A stretch of 64,000 nucleotides of DNA from Litoribacter populi (GTDB lineage Bacteria > Bacteroidota > Bacteroidia > Cytophagales > Cyclobacteriaceae), in the NCBI RefSeq assembly GCF_007483685.1, contig NZ_VMKN01000001.1:939825-1003824 (forward strand). The letters run 5' to 3'. The notes under the pieces were generated by a model. That model was not told where the DNA came from and ran no database searches. It saw only the letters and a program-made list of their open reading frames with translations. Below, piece after piece: positions 8,405 through 17,572 of the stretch. Made by a program: the position numbers and the translations under genes. Position 1 is the first letter of the stretch, and each line of letters begins with the position of its first letter.

Positions 8405-10609
8405 ATGGTAATGAGGTTAGGAATCTTTTTGGTGTTGTTCTCCATGCTATCCCCTGTGCTTGCAGGAAAGGGTGATAAGGATAAGAGGAGACCTTTTGAG
8501 ATGAATGTGATCAAGACTGATCAGCAGATCAGGATCGATGGACAGTTGGATGAGGAAATCTGGGGCGAGGTGGAACCCATAAGCGGTTTTGTACAGCAGT
8601 TTCCGGAAGAAGGAGATCCGGCTACGGAGATGACTGAGGTAAAAATGATCTATGATGACGACTTTTTATATGTGTCAGCTGTCATGTATGACAAAACCCC
8701 CGGCGCTAATATCGTTTCTTCCCTGAAAAGAGATTTTATATTTGCCGACAACGATGCTTTTGGGGTGATTCTTGGCCCTTACGATGATGGTAACAATGGG
8801 TTTTTCTTTTCTGTAAACCCCTGGAACATACAACTTGAAGGTCTTGTAAATAATGGGACCAATGTGTCGGAAGTGTGGGACAACCGTTGGTATTCTGCGG
8901 TGCAGCGTTATGAAGGGTATTGGACAGTAGAGATTGCCATTCCTTTCAAAACCTTAAGGTTTACTGAAGGCACGGATTACTGGAAGGTTAATTTTATCCG
9001 GAATGATCTTAAAAACTTTGAAACCTCTTCTTGGGTTCCGGTTCCCATTAATCAGCGGATTACCAATTTGGCCTTTACAGGTTACATGAACTGGGAACAT
9101 CCCTTAAGAAAAACTGGTCCCAATATCGCCTTGATACCGTATGCGGCTGGAAATACATCCAAAGACTTTCAGGGCGGAACCCCATCCGAACAGGGTGGGG
9201 CCGTAGGTCTAGATGCAAAGGTTGCACTGACCCCGTCCTTGAACCTTGATCTTACCGTGAACCCTGATTTTTCGACCGTAGAAGTGGATCAGCAACAGAC
9301 CAACCTTAACCGTTTTGAGCTTTTTTTTCCGGAAAGAAGGCAGTTTTTTCTAGAAAACTCCGATCTTTTTTCTGACTTCGGATTCAGGCAAATTAGGCCT
9401 TTCTTCTCCAGAAGGATAGGTATTGCCACCGACAGTATGGGGCGCTCATCAAACAATCGGATCCTTTATGGCGCCAGATTGAATGGAAATGTGGGGGATA
9501 ACCTTCGCGTGGGTCTACTTAATATGCAGACAGCCAACGAAGATGAAATTGGATTCCCGGGGCAGAATTATACCGTTGCAACCTTCCAGCAGAAAGTGTT
9601 TAGCCGCTCAAGTATAGCAGGAATTGTGGTAAATAGGCAGACCACCACACCAGGAGAGGTTGGTAGCTCCATTCCCGATTTCAACCGGATGGTTGGGGTA
9701 GATTACAATCTGGCCTCAAGAGATAACAAATGGAACGGTAAGTTTTTCTATCATCAGACCTTCAGTCCGCACAAAAGCGGTGATGAATATGCACATGCTT
9801 CTTATCTAGGATACAATACTAAGAACTGGCATATCATGTGGAACCATGAATATGTAGGTGAAAATTACAACGCAGAGGTGGGTTTCGTGCCAAGAAGAGG
9901 GTACTGGAGGTTCGAACCAAGTGTTCAATACAGGTTTTTTCCAAAGGGTAAAAAGGTGCTTCAGCACAGTTTTAGATTAAGTTACGATACTTATACCGAT
10001 AGAGACTTCTCCTTTATGACTGATGAGTGGAGAACTTTTACTTATAGGTTGGAATGGAAAAATACCTCAAGCTTGAACTTTAGAGTTTTCAATGAGTATG
10101 TATACCTTTTTGCCCCATTTGACCCTACCCGTACGGGAGGGGAAAGGTTGGAAGCTGGTACAGATTACAGATTTACCCGTGCAGGCGTGACCTATACATC
10201 AGATACCCGGAAGTTTTTTAATTACAGCACACAGGTTTATCACGGGGAATATTTTAATGGAGATAGGTTTTATTGGAGGACAAATTTGAATTATAGAATA
10301 CAGCCCTACGGAAATATTTCCCTATTCGCAGAGTACAATAAGATCAACATGCCTGCCCCTTACAACAATGCCGATCTTTGGCTGGTGGGGCCAAGATTTG
10401 AAGTTTCTTTCACCGATGAACTGTTTTTGAGTACCTTTGTTCAGTATAATAACCAGATTGATAATATTAACATCAATACCAGGTTTCAGTGGAGATTCAG
10501 ACCGGTGTCGGATCTGTTTATCGTGTACACGGACAATTATTTTCCCGAATACATGCAGGTGAAAAACAGGTCTTTGGTACTGAAATTGACCTACTGGATC
10601 AACGTATAA
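8405..10609 (+). CDS. DUF5916 outer-membrane protein with N-terminal CBM9-like domain (copy 2)
   Basis: This 734-residue paralog of the 4283-6478 product shares the same order: signal peptide (MRLGIFLVLFSMLSPVLAG), CBM9-like domain (IRIDGQLDEEIWGEVEPIS), DUF5916 core (NLDLTVNPDFSTVEVDQQQ, FPERRQFFLENSDLF) and a barrel-like C-terminus ending LKLTYWINV. The two copies are alike along their whole length. The start may be the first ATG (8405) or the third codon ATG (8411); the second leaves a cleaner signal peptide. The reductase gene follows after 16 bases, so the two are probably co-transcribed. The function is unknown. Confidence 0.85.
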   Translation: MVMRLGIFLVLFSMLSPVLAGKGDKDKRRPFEMNVIKTDQQIRIDGQLDEEIWGEVEPISGFVQQFPEEGDPATEMTEVKMIYDDDFLYVSAVMYDKTPGANIVSSLKRDFIFADNDAFGVILGPYDDGNNGFFFSVNPWNIQLEGLVNNGTNVSEVWDNRWYSAVQRYEGYWTVEIAIPFKTLRFTEGTDYWKVNFIRNDLKNFETSSWVPVPINQRITNLAFTGYMNWEHPLRKTGPNIALIPYAAGNTSKDFQGGTPSEQGGAVGLDAKVALTPSLNLDLTVNPDFSTVEVDQQQTNLNRFELFFPERRQFFLENSDLFSDFGFRQIRPFFSRRIGIATDSMGRSSNNRILYGARLNGNVGDNLRVGLLNMQTANEDEIGFPGQNYTVATFQQKVFSRSSIAGIVVNRQTTTPGEVGSSIPDFNRMVGVDYNLASRDNKWNGKFFYHQTFSPHKSGDEYAHASYLGYNTKNWHIMWNHEYVGENYNAEVGFVPRRGYWRFEPSVQYRFFPKGKKVLQHSFRLSYDTYTDRDFSFMTDEWRTFTYRLEWKNTSSLNFRVFNEYVYLFAPFDPTRTGGERLEAGTDYRFTRAGVTYTSDTRKFFNYSTQVYHGEYFNGDRFYWRTNLNYRIQPYGNISLFAEYNKINMPAPYNNADLWLVGPRFEVSFTDELFLSTFVQYNNQIDNININTRFQWRFRPVSDLFIVYTDNYFPEYMQVKNRSLVLKLTYWINV

Positions 10610-10625
10610 AGGTAAGCACACAGGA

Positions 10626-11732
10626 ATGTTCAATTTATTTAAGAAGAAAAAAGAAGAAAAACCGAAGGGGAGCAAGTACCTTTCGTTGAAAATAAGAGAA
10701 GTGGTAAGGGAAACACCGGATACGGTGACCCTATTTTTTGAACAGCCGGAGCCGTATCTGGACTACAAGGCTGGGCAGTTTTTGACCGTTATACTGGATA
10801 TTGACGGTAAGGAAGAAAGAAGGAGTTATAGTCTTTGCACCTCCCCGTTTATGGATCCTCACCCTGGTATCACCGTTAAGCGAGTGAAAGATGGGCTTGT
10901 TTCTAATTATTTGAACGAGAAAATGTTTCCCGGCAAATCGGTTAACATCCTCAAGCCCATGGGGAATTTCACCACCGATGTGCATTCAAAAAACAAGAGA
11001 CATTTTGTGATGATTGCTGCAGGAAGTGGTATTACACCTGTCATGGGGATCATCAAGTCACTTTTGGTGAATGAGCCCCAAACTAAAATAACTTTGCTAT
11101 ACTGTAGCCGGTCTGAAGAGCAGATAATCTTCAAAAAGCAACTGGAAGAACTGCAGGGGAAATATGAGCAATTGGATGTGGTGCATAACTTGACGCAGCC
11201 AGATGAAGACTGGAATGGCCTACGTGGCCGCATAGACGCTGAAAAGATAAAAGAAGTGCTTTCAACAAGAGCTTACCCTAAAGCGGAAAGCAAAAAGTTC
11301 TACCTTTGCGGTCCCGAGGGTTTGATGGCTACGGCCAAGGAAACCCTTTTGGCCATAGGTGAAAGCAAGGAGGATATCATTCAGGAAAGCTTCTTTACCT
11401 CAGCCTCTGAAGATGCGGGTGACCCAACCGCTCAAGCAGTAGGGGAAGTGGCTGAATTGACCAGAACGGTATCCGTTATTTTGGAAGGTGAAGAGTTTAG
11501 CTTTGATGTTTCTCCTGATAAAACCATCCTTGAAGCAGGACTGGATGAAGATCTGGAAATGCCTTACAGCTGTCAGAGTGGACTGTGTACCGCGTGTATG
11601 GGCAAGTTGGTTTCCGGTGAGGTCAAAATGGATGAGGATGCAGGTTTGTCTGAAAGTGAAAAGAGTGAAGGTTATATCCTTTGCTGTGTCTCCAGGCCGA
11701 TGAGTGGGGATGTTAAGATTGAGATTGAGTAA
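10626..11732 (+). CDS. PaaE-like flavin reductase with C-terminal [2Fe-2S] ferredoxin domain
   Basis: This 368-residue electron-transfer protein has an FAD-binding domain first (RRSYSLCTSP, the RxYS flavin motif, near residue 64), then an NAD(P)-binding domain (IAAGSGITPVMGIIKSL near 135; YLCGPEGLM) and a plant-type ferredoxin domain. Iron ligands are C316, C321 and C324 (CQSGLCTAC) and probably C354 in ILCCVSRP. The arrangement matches PaaE, the reductase of the phenylacetyl-CoA epoxidase, but no paaABCD genes are present. In this setting it is better read as a general NAD(P)H-ferredoxin reductase that feeds an unknown oxygenase or desaturase. It lies 16 bases after the second DUF5916 gene. 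Confidence 0.88.
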   Translation: MFNLFKKKKEEKPKGSKYLSLKIREVVRETPDTVTLFFEQPEPYLDYKAGQFLTVILDIDGKEERRSYSLCTSPFMDPHPGITVKRVKDGLVSNYLNEKMFPGKSVNILKPMGNFTTDVHSKNKRHFVMIAAGSGITPVMGIIKSLLVNEPQTKITLLYCSRSEEQIIFKKQLEELQGKYEQLDVVHNLTQPDEDWNGLRGRIDAEKIKEVLSTRAYPKAESKKFYLCGPEGLMATAKETLLAIGESKEDIIQESFFTSASEDAGDPTAQAVGEVAELTRTVSVILEGEEFSFDVSPDKTILEAGLDEDLEMPYSCQSGLCTACMGKLVSGEVKMDEDAGLSESEKSEGYILCCVSRPMSGDVKIEIE

Positions 11733-11739
11733 AAAAAGA

Positions 11740-11875
11740 TAAACCACAGAGTCACAGAGGTCTCTGAGATTAAAATTTTTCTTAGTGTCTTTGCGTGGTT
11801 AAAATAAAAAACCGCAGAGGATCAGAGATCGCTGAGAGAATATAACTCTTGGCACTCTGCGTCTCTGCGGTTAAA
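11740..11875. repeat. ACCGCAGAG-type inverted repeats
   Basis: Two inverted units lie head to tail. AAACCACAGAGTCACAGAGG (from 11741) is partly answered by TTTGCGTGGTT near 11800. AACCGCAGAG (11810-11819) is answered exactly by CTCTGCGGTT (11863-11872). Related units recur near 21240, 21470-21620, 27675 and 28980-29150. The structure could also end transcription from the reductase gene. Confidence 0.65.
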
Positions 11876-11883
11876 TTCATATA

Positions 11884-12378
11884 ATGGAAAAGTTAATTAA
11901 TATAAAAGCCAGGTTCAGAGTATTGGAGCGCAATGTGCTTATTCTTACCGGTTTGCCTTTACCCGCGTTTGCCTTTGCTTATTTGTATACCAACAGCCCA
12001 AACATGAGGCTGGATCTTCCGGTGCTTCCGGAAATGGTAGGCAGTGTCCTGCTAAGTGTGGTGTTCGCGCTATTGGTGCTGCAATGGCTTAATTTCCATC
12101 AGGGCATGAAAAGAAACCGTAAAAGTGATCTGCCACTTGAAGATAAAATGGCCCGCTATGAGACCCTGACTATTCAGCGGTTTTGGAAGCTGTTTTTTGT
12201 CGGTTTTGCCTGCGCTGTAGGGCTTTTATTGTTCCAAAGTGCGGGATTTACGCTAGCTTATGCCGTGACCTTGGTATATGTTTCCTTAGGCAAGCCTACC
12301 CCAGATCGGATCGCCAAGCTATTGAGGCTGAAAGGCGAGGAGAAGGATATGGTGTATGCTATTAATCAACGGGAGTAG
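11884..12378 (+). CDS. Small integral membrane protein, unrecognised
   Basis: I do not recognise this 164-residue protein. It has two clear hydrophobic pairs: residues about 18-38 and 54-75 (GSVLLSVVFALLVLQWL), then about 101-135 (LFFVGFACAVGLLLFQSAGFTLAYAVTLVYVSL). Between them lies a charged loop (KRNRKSDLPLEDKMARYE). The tail SLGKPTPDRIAKLLRLKGEEKD is cytoplasmic-looking. It starts right after the ACCGCAGAG repeats and converges on the large membrane-protein gene to its right, with only 24 bases between stops and no terminator hairpin. Confidence 0.7.
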   Translation: MEKLINIKARFRVLERNVLILTGLPLPAFAFAYLYTNSPNMRLDLPVLPEMVGSVLLSVVFALLVLQWLNFHQGMKRNRKSDLPLEDKMARYETLTIQRFWKLFFVGFACAVGLLLFQSAGFTLAYAVTLVYVSLGKPTPDRIAKLLRLKGEEKDMVYAINQRE

Positions 12379-12402
12379 TTTTTTAGGCAGGTTTCAATTA
12401 CT

Positions 12403-14016
12403 TTAATTATTTACTCTCGGTTCCACCCACAGCAAAGAAGCGGAAATTACAATCAATCCAAACAACCACCAAGGAGAAGGGGCAGACTTTTCGGTAATGG
12501 ATTCTGTCGTGCGGGATGAATGTTGGTGTTTGATAAAGTGAGAAATGAGATGATTTTGATACGCTTGCCCGAATTCCTCTCCATACACATAGACCTCCAA
12601 GGAATCAGCAAAACCGATCCAGCCCTCCCCGGAAGGGATCCATTTTCCTTTTTTTACAAAAGAATTGATTGCCGAGCTTCCCAAAAATACGGTGTCTTGT
12701 TCAAAAATCACCTCCTCCAAAGAATTCGGAGAGTTGATTTCAAAATCCATGGCCAGATTGCTGAAAACAGGCTGCTGAATGGAGAAGTAATCTCCCTCAG
12801 CAGGCCGCATGGGATTGAAGATCTGGTCCCAGATCTCACCATAGCGGACAGTGTCACCTTGGAAGGCAATTGGAAAGGTGTTTTCCAAAAGGCTGACCCC
12901 AATCTTTATTCCCCCAAGTTCCTGGTAAGCAAATGCCCCATCAAAAAACTCCCACTGGTTGGACTTTTCAGTCATTCGGTAGGGTAGGGCGGTTAGGTTG
13001 GATTCTATTTGCCTGTTGCCTTCTTGACTAAGCCGGTTGAGTTGAAATCTAGTGCCAAATGCCCGGTTGATCTGTAGGATTTGGGTTTCAGGGTTGTCAA
13101 AATTGGTAAATAGCAGGCTTGCCCCTTTCTCCGCGGCTTGCTTGATTGCAGGGGTGTTGGCCATGGTAGGTTCTGTGATATAAAACTGCGCCGTCTCGGC
13201 GCCTGTTCGGGCAGTCTGCTGTGCTTCTGTGGAAGTTTGGATGCTGCTGCTCAAATCCTGCCCCTGTCTTCCCAACCATTCGGCCAATCGGCGGATTTCC
13301 ATATCGGGGTAACTGAATAGTAGGTTATAATGCAAAGCTGCATTGGGTACGGCAAAGAACCTGATCAACCCTTTTTCCTCTCCATTAACCCTTAACGAAA
13401 GTTCGTTTCTCCCGCTAGCTTTTGCTTGGAACTGTAATTTGAAATTATGTTCGCTTGGTGATAGAAGTAGGCTATCAAGTTTCTCGTCGCCAAAATGTAT
13501 GCTGATCTCCGTTGCCTCAGTGAATTCCAGATTCCCCCTAACCGTCTGCATTTCCCCTTGTCGCAAGATACCCTCCCAATGAAGGTTGGTGAATTCCCTG
13601 ACTTTAAAATCGCTAAACCACTCTACACTGGATCCATGCAGTTTGGCTAAATCCTCCGGTTGAAAATTATGTCCTAATAGGAAGACCTCATTTCTTTTTC
13701 CCTCATAATCATCGATGGTAATCATTTCTGGCAATCCCAAACTATCTTTCCAGTATTGGGCTGCCTCTCGGGAATTGCTTCCGTCATAAACCAGGATTTT
13801 TATAGCCACGGATTCTTTTTCTGCATAGGGAGCCAAAATGAGCATGGCCACACTTATTAAAAAAAGAATGTTAAGCCCCATCCGGATTGCCTTTCGGGTA
13901 GGGGAAAGGTTTTTGGTGCTAAGGACAAACATCACTTGCAACGCCAATATGGCTGCCAATAGAAAGAGCAGTATCACGCCCCAGATATCATCAAAAGGAA
14001 ACTCAAAATTGATCAT
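12403..14016 (-). CDS. Large membrane-anchored protein of the MoxR/BatA cluster, unrecognised
   Basis: The start is placed at the ATG overlapping the stop of the upstream DUF4175 gene (ATGA, 4 bases), giving 537 residues; the longer in-frame start at 14031 is less likely. Two membrane segments lie near residues 10-30 and 45-62, a long periplasmic region follows, and a last segment sits near 515-532. This is the usual architecture of BatA-like proteins, and a class-I glutamine-amidotransferase-like fold in the soluble part is possible but not shown. No MIDAS motif (DxSxS) is seen. The translational coupling suggests it works with the DUF4175 protein. Confidence 0.72.
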   Translation of the reverse strand: MINFEFPFDDIWGVILLFLLAAILALQVMFVLSTKNLSPTRKAIRMGLNILFLISVAMLILAPYAEKESVAIKILVYDGSNSREAAQYWKDSLGLPEMITIDDYEGKRNEVFLLGHNFQPEDLAKLHGSSVEWFSDFKVREFTNLHWEGILRQGEMQTVRGNLEFTEATEISIHFGDEKLDSLLLSPSEHNFKLQFQAKASGRNELSLRVNGEEKGLIRFFAVPNAALHYNLLFSYPDMEIRRLAEWLGRQGQDLSSSIQTSTEAQQTARTGAETAQFYITEPTMANTPAIKQAAEKGASLLFTNFDNPETQILQINRAFGTRFQLNRLSQEGNRQIESNLTALPYRMTEKSNQWEFFDGAFAYQELGGIKIGVSLLENTFPIAFQGDTVRYGEIWDQIFNPMRPAEGDYFSIQQPVFSNLAMDFEINSPNSLEEVIFEQDTVFLGSSAINSFVKKGKWIPSGEGWIGFADSLEVYVYGEEFGQAYQNHLISHFIKHQHSSRTTESITEKSAPSPWWLFGLIVISASLLWVEPRVNN

Positions 14017-16202
14017 GGCAGGTTTTTCCAAAAGTTTTTCTCCAACTGTTGATTTCCACGGGATTGGTTAGTCTTGGGCTGACTTTTTACAAAAGCAATC
14101 AGTTTTTGTTGCAGCCTGGATTTTTCTTCCGGTGCTAGACTTTCTCCAGATTCCAGCTTTTGCAGACTGATGAGTTGATTCCAATCGTCCAATCCGGAGG
14201 ACTGCATGCGTGCTGCCCATAGGTTTCCAAATTCCTGAATGGTTTGAAGGTCATTGTTAGAAGGATTGCTTTTCTCCAAAATACCCAAAACCTTTGCCGC
14301 CAAACCGGTCATTCTCTCTTCATCAAAATCCAAAAGTCTGAGTTCCTGAGGATGGATTTTTTCTAGGTCACCAGAAAGCCTCTTTTCGGCTTCACGGATC
14401 GGTGGTGGATCGAACCCAGTCCTTTTCACATACACCCTTGATTTCTGCTGAACAGACTTAAGAAGTTCGAGCGCTTTGTTTTGAAAAGGAAGCGCTTTTT
14501 CCGGTTCGAAGAGCCTCAAATGCAGCTCGGACTGCCACATGTTTTCTAGGGCAGACTTTAGAATATTACGAGTTGATTCCTCATAGAAGGTATTCATCTC
14601 ATCATCCTCATGTGCGTGGATGAAATTTTCCAGCAAATTCCCTAACCCTCCATCGTCTTTGCTTTGACTGCTTGTTTCCTCATGCTCATGGCTGTGCCCG
14701 TGGTCATGCGAATGGCCATGATCGGGCTCATGTTCACCTTCTTGATCATGTTTGTGCATGAAGCCTTCCAAAAGGTCCCCATCCCCATCGGCCATGGGAT
14801 CGCCCCCGCCTGCGCTGCTCTCAAACTCTTCCCCGAGATATTGTCCATACCGCATGCGCAGAAGTTTTTGGTCATAACCGATTTCATTGGAAGTGGAGTT
14901 GAATGCTTTTTCAGCTTTTTTGCCCCTTTCAGAAATTAGCTTTTCGGTATCAATGATTATCTGCCGCTGACTCCTGAAGTATTCCGGCAATACCTGCACG
15001 GCCATAGTAGTAAGCTCTGCTTCACTCATGGCAGTGGTGTCCCTGTATTTGATGAAATAAGTCTCGGAACGTGCCGTATTTGCCTCTGGCTGCCGGTTGT
15101 CCTTGGCTGCCCAATAATAATAGAGCTCATCCCCAGGCTGAAAGGTAAGCTGCTCCAAATCAAGGGTTCTTTTTAAATTAGCGCTTTTGAAATTGCTTTC
15201 TTCAAACGGAATGCGTGTTTCCCTGAATTTGACATTTTCTCCAGAACCCCTGGCTAAAGTGGCGACCATATACACTTCTGTCACCAAAAAGTCATCGCTG
15301 ACCTTAGCAGACAAATCAATCTGTTGCTCATCCCTGATGGAATGATAGGTATACAGTTCCTTTTCCTTGGGTTCAATTACTGGGGCTCGGTCCTGTATGG
15401 CTTCTATTTTATAAAAAGGCGTGCGAAAAATCTCTTCATCCTCTCTGAAAGCCCTGATGGAATAAATTCCAGAGGTGAGAACTTTATCACTTAAGTGAAA
15501 ACCGTTACCTTTTTGGGTGAAAGAGATTTTATCTCCCGCCTGGTTGACAAGGGATACCTCAAGGTTGTCTTGTAGGTTGAATGTCATTTCCCACTGAATC
15601 TGGCTTCCTGCTATGGTTGAAATGTTGAGGTCCTTGCTTTTACGTGGCTTGATACCCGTATAAGCTGGAGGCTGAATGTTAACTTGCGTTTTTTCCAGTG
15701 AAACAGGTTTTTCTGCATCATCGGCTAAAACGGGTGTTGTCCTGGTGCTTCTAGGTTCGTTAAAGTTACTGCCAGTTGTGGAAAAATAAGGGGCTATCCA
15801 GAAAACAGCAAGGGCAAGAAAAGTAGCTGCCAAAAATGGAAGTATGTTTTGCTGCCAAACAGTTGGTGGACGCAAGGTGGAAGCCTGTTGATTTAGCCTT
15901 TCTAGTTGTAATTGCTCGGCAAGGGTAGGGTTTGGTTTTTTCAAGAGCTCAAGGCTATACTCCAGATTGTCCGAGGACCGGTGAAGGTGGCGGAATGAGT
16001 CTGAGGTTTTTTCCCCGAACGCCCCAAGTAAAAATGATGCTGCTATAAACATCAAGAGGCCAAGGGTTGTCATAAGCCAAAAGGGAACATTTACAACCAT
16101 CATAATCAGGCAAGCCGCAATCGCCAAAGCAATTCCTTTTATCAAGGCATTTATCCTCAATTGAGCGCTGACATTTGAAATGGATTTCTGAAGATGGTTC
16201 AT
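14013..16202 (-). CDS. DUF4175-like membrane protein with histidine-rich segment
   Basis: This 729-residue protein has an N-terminal pair of membrane segments (about 20-62), a third near 122-142 (LPFLAATFLALAVFWIAPYF), a large beta-rich periplasmic part and a long helical C-terminal region. It resembles DUF4175 proteins often found after BatA/MoxR genes in Bacteroidota. Residues about 481-508 form a histidine- and acid-rich stretch (HGHSHDHGHSHEHEE) that could bind Zn, Ni or Co. The gene is separated from the BatA-like gene by the plus-strand toxin-antitoxin pair, so it probably now needs its own promoter. The family call is moderate. Confidence 0.72.
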   Translation of the reverse strand: MNHLQKSISNVSAQLRINALIKGIALAIAACLIMMVVNVPFWLMTTLGLLMFIAASFLLGAFGEKTSDSFRHLHRSSDNLEYSLELLKKPNPTLAEQLQLERLNQQASTLRPPTVWQQNILPFLAATFLALAVFWIAPYFSTTGSNFNEPRSTRTTPVLADDAEKPVSLEKTQVNIQPPAYTGIKPRKSKDLNISTIAGSQIQWEMTFNLQDNLEVSLVNQAGDKISFTQKGNGFHLSDKVLTSGIYSIRAFREDEEIFRTPFYKIEAIQDRAPVIEPKEKELYTYHSIRDEQQIDLSAKVSDDFLVTEVYMVATLARGSGENVKFRETRIPFEESNFKSANLKRTLDLEQLTFQPGDELYYYWAAKDNRQPEANTARSETYFIKYRDTTAMSEAELTTMAVQVLPEYFRSQRQIIIDTEKLISERGKKAEKAFNSTSNEIGYDQKLLRMRYGQYLGEEFESSAGGGDPMADGDGDLLEGFMHKHDQEGEHEPDHGHSHDHGHSHEHEETSSQSKDDGGLGNLLENFIHAHEDDEMNTFYEESTRNILKSALENMWQSELHLRLFEPEKALPFQNKALELLKSVQQKSRVYVKRTGFDPPPIREAEKRLSGDLEKIHPQELRLLDFDEERMTGLAAKVLGILEKSNPSNNDLQTIQEFGNLWAARMQSSGLDDWNQLISLQKLESGESLAPEEKSRLQQKLIAFVKSQPKTNQSRGNQQLEKNFWKNLP

Positions 16203-16396
16203 GATGAACAGTAGTGCTTCCTTGCTTTCTGCTTAATACAACAAGTTGAAAATATAATCATTCAATCTGAGAACTCTATAGGCTATTTTATCAAAGGTCT
16301 AGAGCTAATTTAAAAATTGATGTAGATTTGAAAAATGTGAGGAAAATTACGGTCAGGTCAAGAAAAAATACGTATATTAGAGAAAGGAAAAATTAT

Positions 16397-16780
16397 ATGG
16401 CCATCGTTAATGATTTTCAGATAATGTATGAGGTTGACCGAGGCGTCCACATTAGGCGCTTTGATGATCTCCTCCAAAAATCCGGCCTTCAAAAGCAGGT
16501 GCTGGCGGCATTGATGGGTTTGGATCCTCGTACCATTGATAATTACCGCAAGCAGGCCAAGAAGTTTGGCTCTTTGGAAGGGGAGCTATTGCTTAAGCTC
16601 GATGGGCTTTTTGATTTTGGTCAGGGCATTTTTGAAAGCAAAGAGGCTTTTTTAGAATATATCAATACACCTGCTTATGGTTTTGATAATAAGAAGCCGA
16701 TTGACTTTTTGAATACCTTTACTGGGGTGGAGTTGGTCACTCAGGCGCTGCATAGGATCGCCCATGGTTATGTGGCTTAA
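16397..16780 (+). CDS. Xre/MbcA/ParS-type antitoxin (DUF2384)
   Basis: This is the antitoxin of a type II pair that neutralises the following RES toxin. The chosen ATG at 16397 is preceded by AAAGGAAA and gives 127 residues; the longer frame from a TTG at 16328 adds an arginine-rich leader that looks non-coding. The N-terminal half is helical and DNA-binding-like (LQKQVLAALMGLDPRTIDNYRKQ). The C-terminal half carries the MbcA/ParS toxin-binding features (FESKEAFLEYINTPAYGF, NKKPIDFLNTFTGVELV). It is followed within 3 bases by the toxin gene. Such antitoxins usually repress their own promoter. Confidence 0.88.
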   Translation: MAIVNDFQIMYEVDRGVHIRRFDDLLQKSGLQKQVLAALMGLDPRTIDNYRKQAKKFGSLEGELLLKLDGLFDFGQGIFESKEAFLEYINTPAYGFDNKKPIDFLNTFTGVELVTQALHRIAHGYVA

Positions 16781-16783
16781 TTG

Positions 16784-17227
16784 ATGGAGCTTTTCAGAAT
16801 CACTTATCAGGAATTTTCAGACAAACTATTTGCGCCCGGTTTTGCGGGTAGATGGAACAAAGTAGGGGAGGAGGTGATTTACACGGCTTCCTCTAGGTCT
16901 TTGGCCTGCCTGGAAAACCTAATCCATAAAAGGGTGAACAGTCCAATGAAAAACTTCCGGACCATGGTCATTTATCTTCCTGACCAAAGCCCCGTAGTGC
17001 AGATAAACCTATCACAGTTGCCCAAAATCTGGAATCAATCCGAGTTTTGCAACCAGTGTCAGAAACTGGGTTCCAAATGGTTCCAAAAGAAATCCTCCCT
17101 TTTGCTCCGAGTGCCTTCTGCTGTGATCCCCCACGAGTGTAATTTTGTGATCAATACTTTACATGAGGATTATAAGCATGTTAAGTTAATTGATGTGTTG
17201 CCATTTTACTTTGATAAAAGGCTGTGA
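16784..17227 (+). CDS. RES-domain toxin
   Basis: RES toxins destroy cellular NAD+ when freed from their antitoxin. The 147-residue protein has the RES hallmarks: R23 in GRWNKVG, then VIYTASSRSLACLENLIH with E44, and the late RVPSAVIPHECNFVIN segment. ATG at 16784 is preferred over the in-frame TTG at 16781. It is full length for the family (about 150) and shows no damage, so the pair is probably functional. The two genes lie on the strand opposite to the surrounding cluster. Confidence 0.9.
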   Translation: MELFRITYQEFSDKLFAPGFAGRWNKVGEEVIYTASSRSLACLENLIHKRVNSPMKNFRTMVIYLPDQSPVVQINLSQLPKIWNQSEFCNQCQKLGSKWFQKKSSLLLRVPSAVIPHECNFVINTLHEDYKHVKLIDVLPFYFDKRL

Positions 17228-17572
17228 TCTATGAGTTGTCCGCCTACCTAGGCGGAGGACCACGACGGTAACCTTCATTTTTGTGACCACATTCATCCAT
17301 CCCCGTTCACCCGTGAATAGAACAATGACAACAATGACAACTGAGGTCCGCAGGGCCGAGACAACAGTCCCGAACAACGCAGCATTTTCGGGATGGACAA
17401 CCACGTCACAACAATCCACCTCTCCAAAAAAAGCAGTACCAAAGCTGGGGAAAAATAGATTAAAAGCTGCAGTTTAGCTATCCTTCCTCTGTACCAGTCT
17501 AGTAGCAACGTTGGGGTAACGTTAGGGTAACGTTGGGGATATGTAGACCTAAGCCCCTGAACTGATATTTTT
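17228..17572. repeat. Gap with palindrome and 11-bp tandem repeat
   Basis: This convergent gap separates the RES toxin from the BatA-like gene. CCGCCTA/TAGGCGG forms a perfect 7-bp hairpin with a two-base loop at 17240-17255. Three copies of an 11-base unit AACGTTRGGGT run from 17507 to 17539. Between them is a purine/ACA-rich stretch with ACAATGACAACAATGACAA. No gene is supported. Confidence 0.6.

Noticed and set aside
10626-11732. Assignment as paaE of phenylacetate degradation
   Set aside because: Domain order fits, but no paaABCD or other pathway genes lie nearby, so the gene name was not given.
12520-12987. 155-residue frame on the plus strand
   Set aside because: It lies wholly inside the minus-strand membrane-protein gene and has no start context or family features. 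It is an antisense shadow.
17507-17539. Three 11-bp repeats as iterons or an origin
   Set aside because: There are only three copies, and no replication gene or DnaA-box cluster is nearby. It is recorded only as a repeat.
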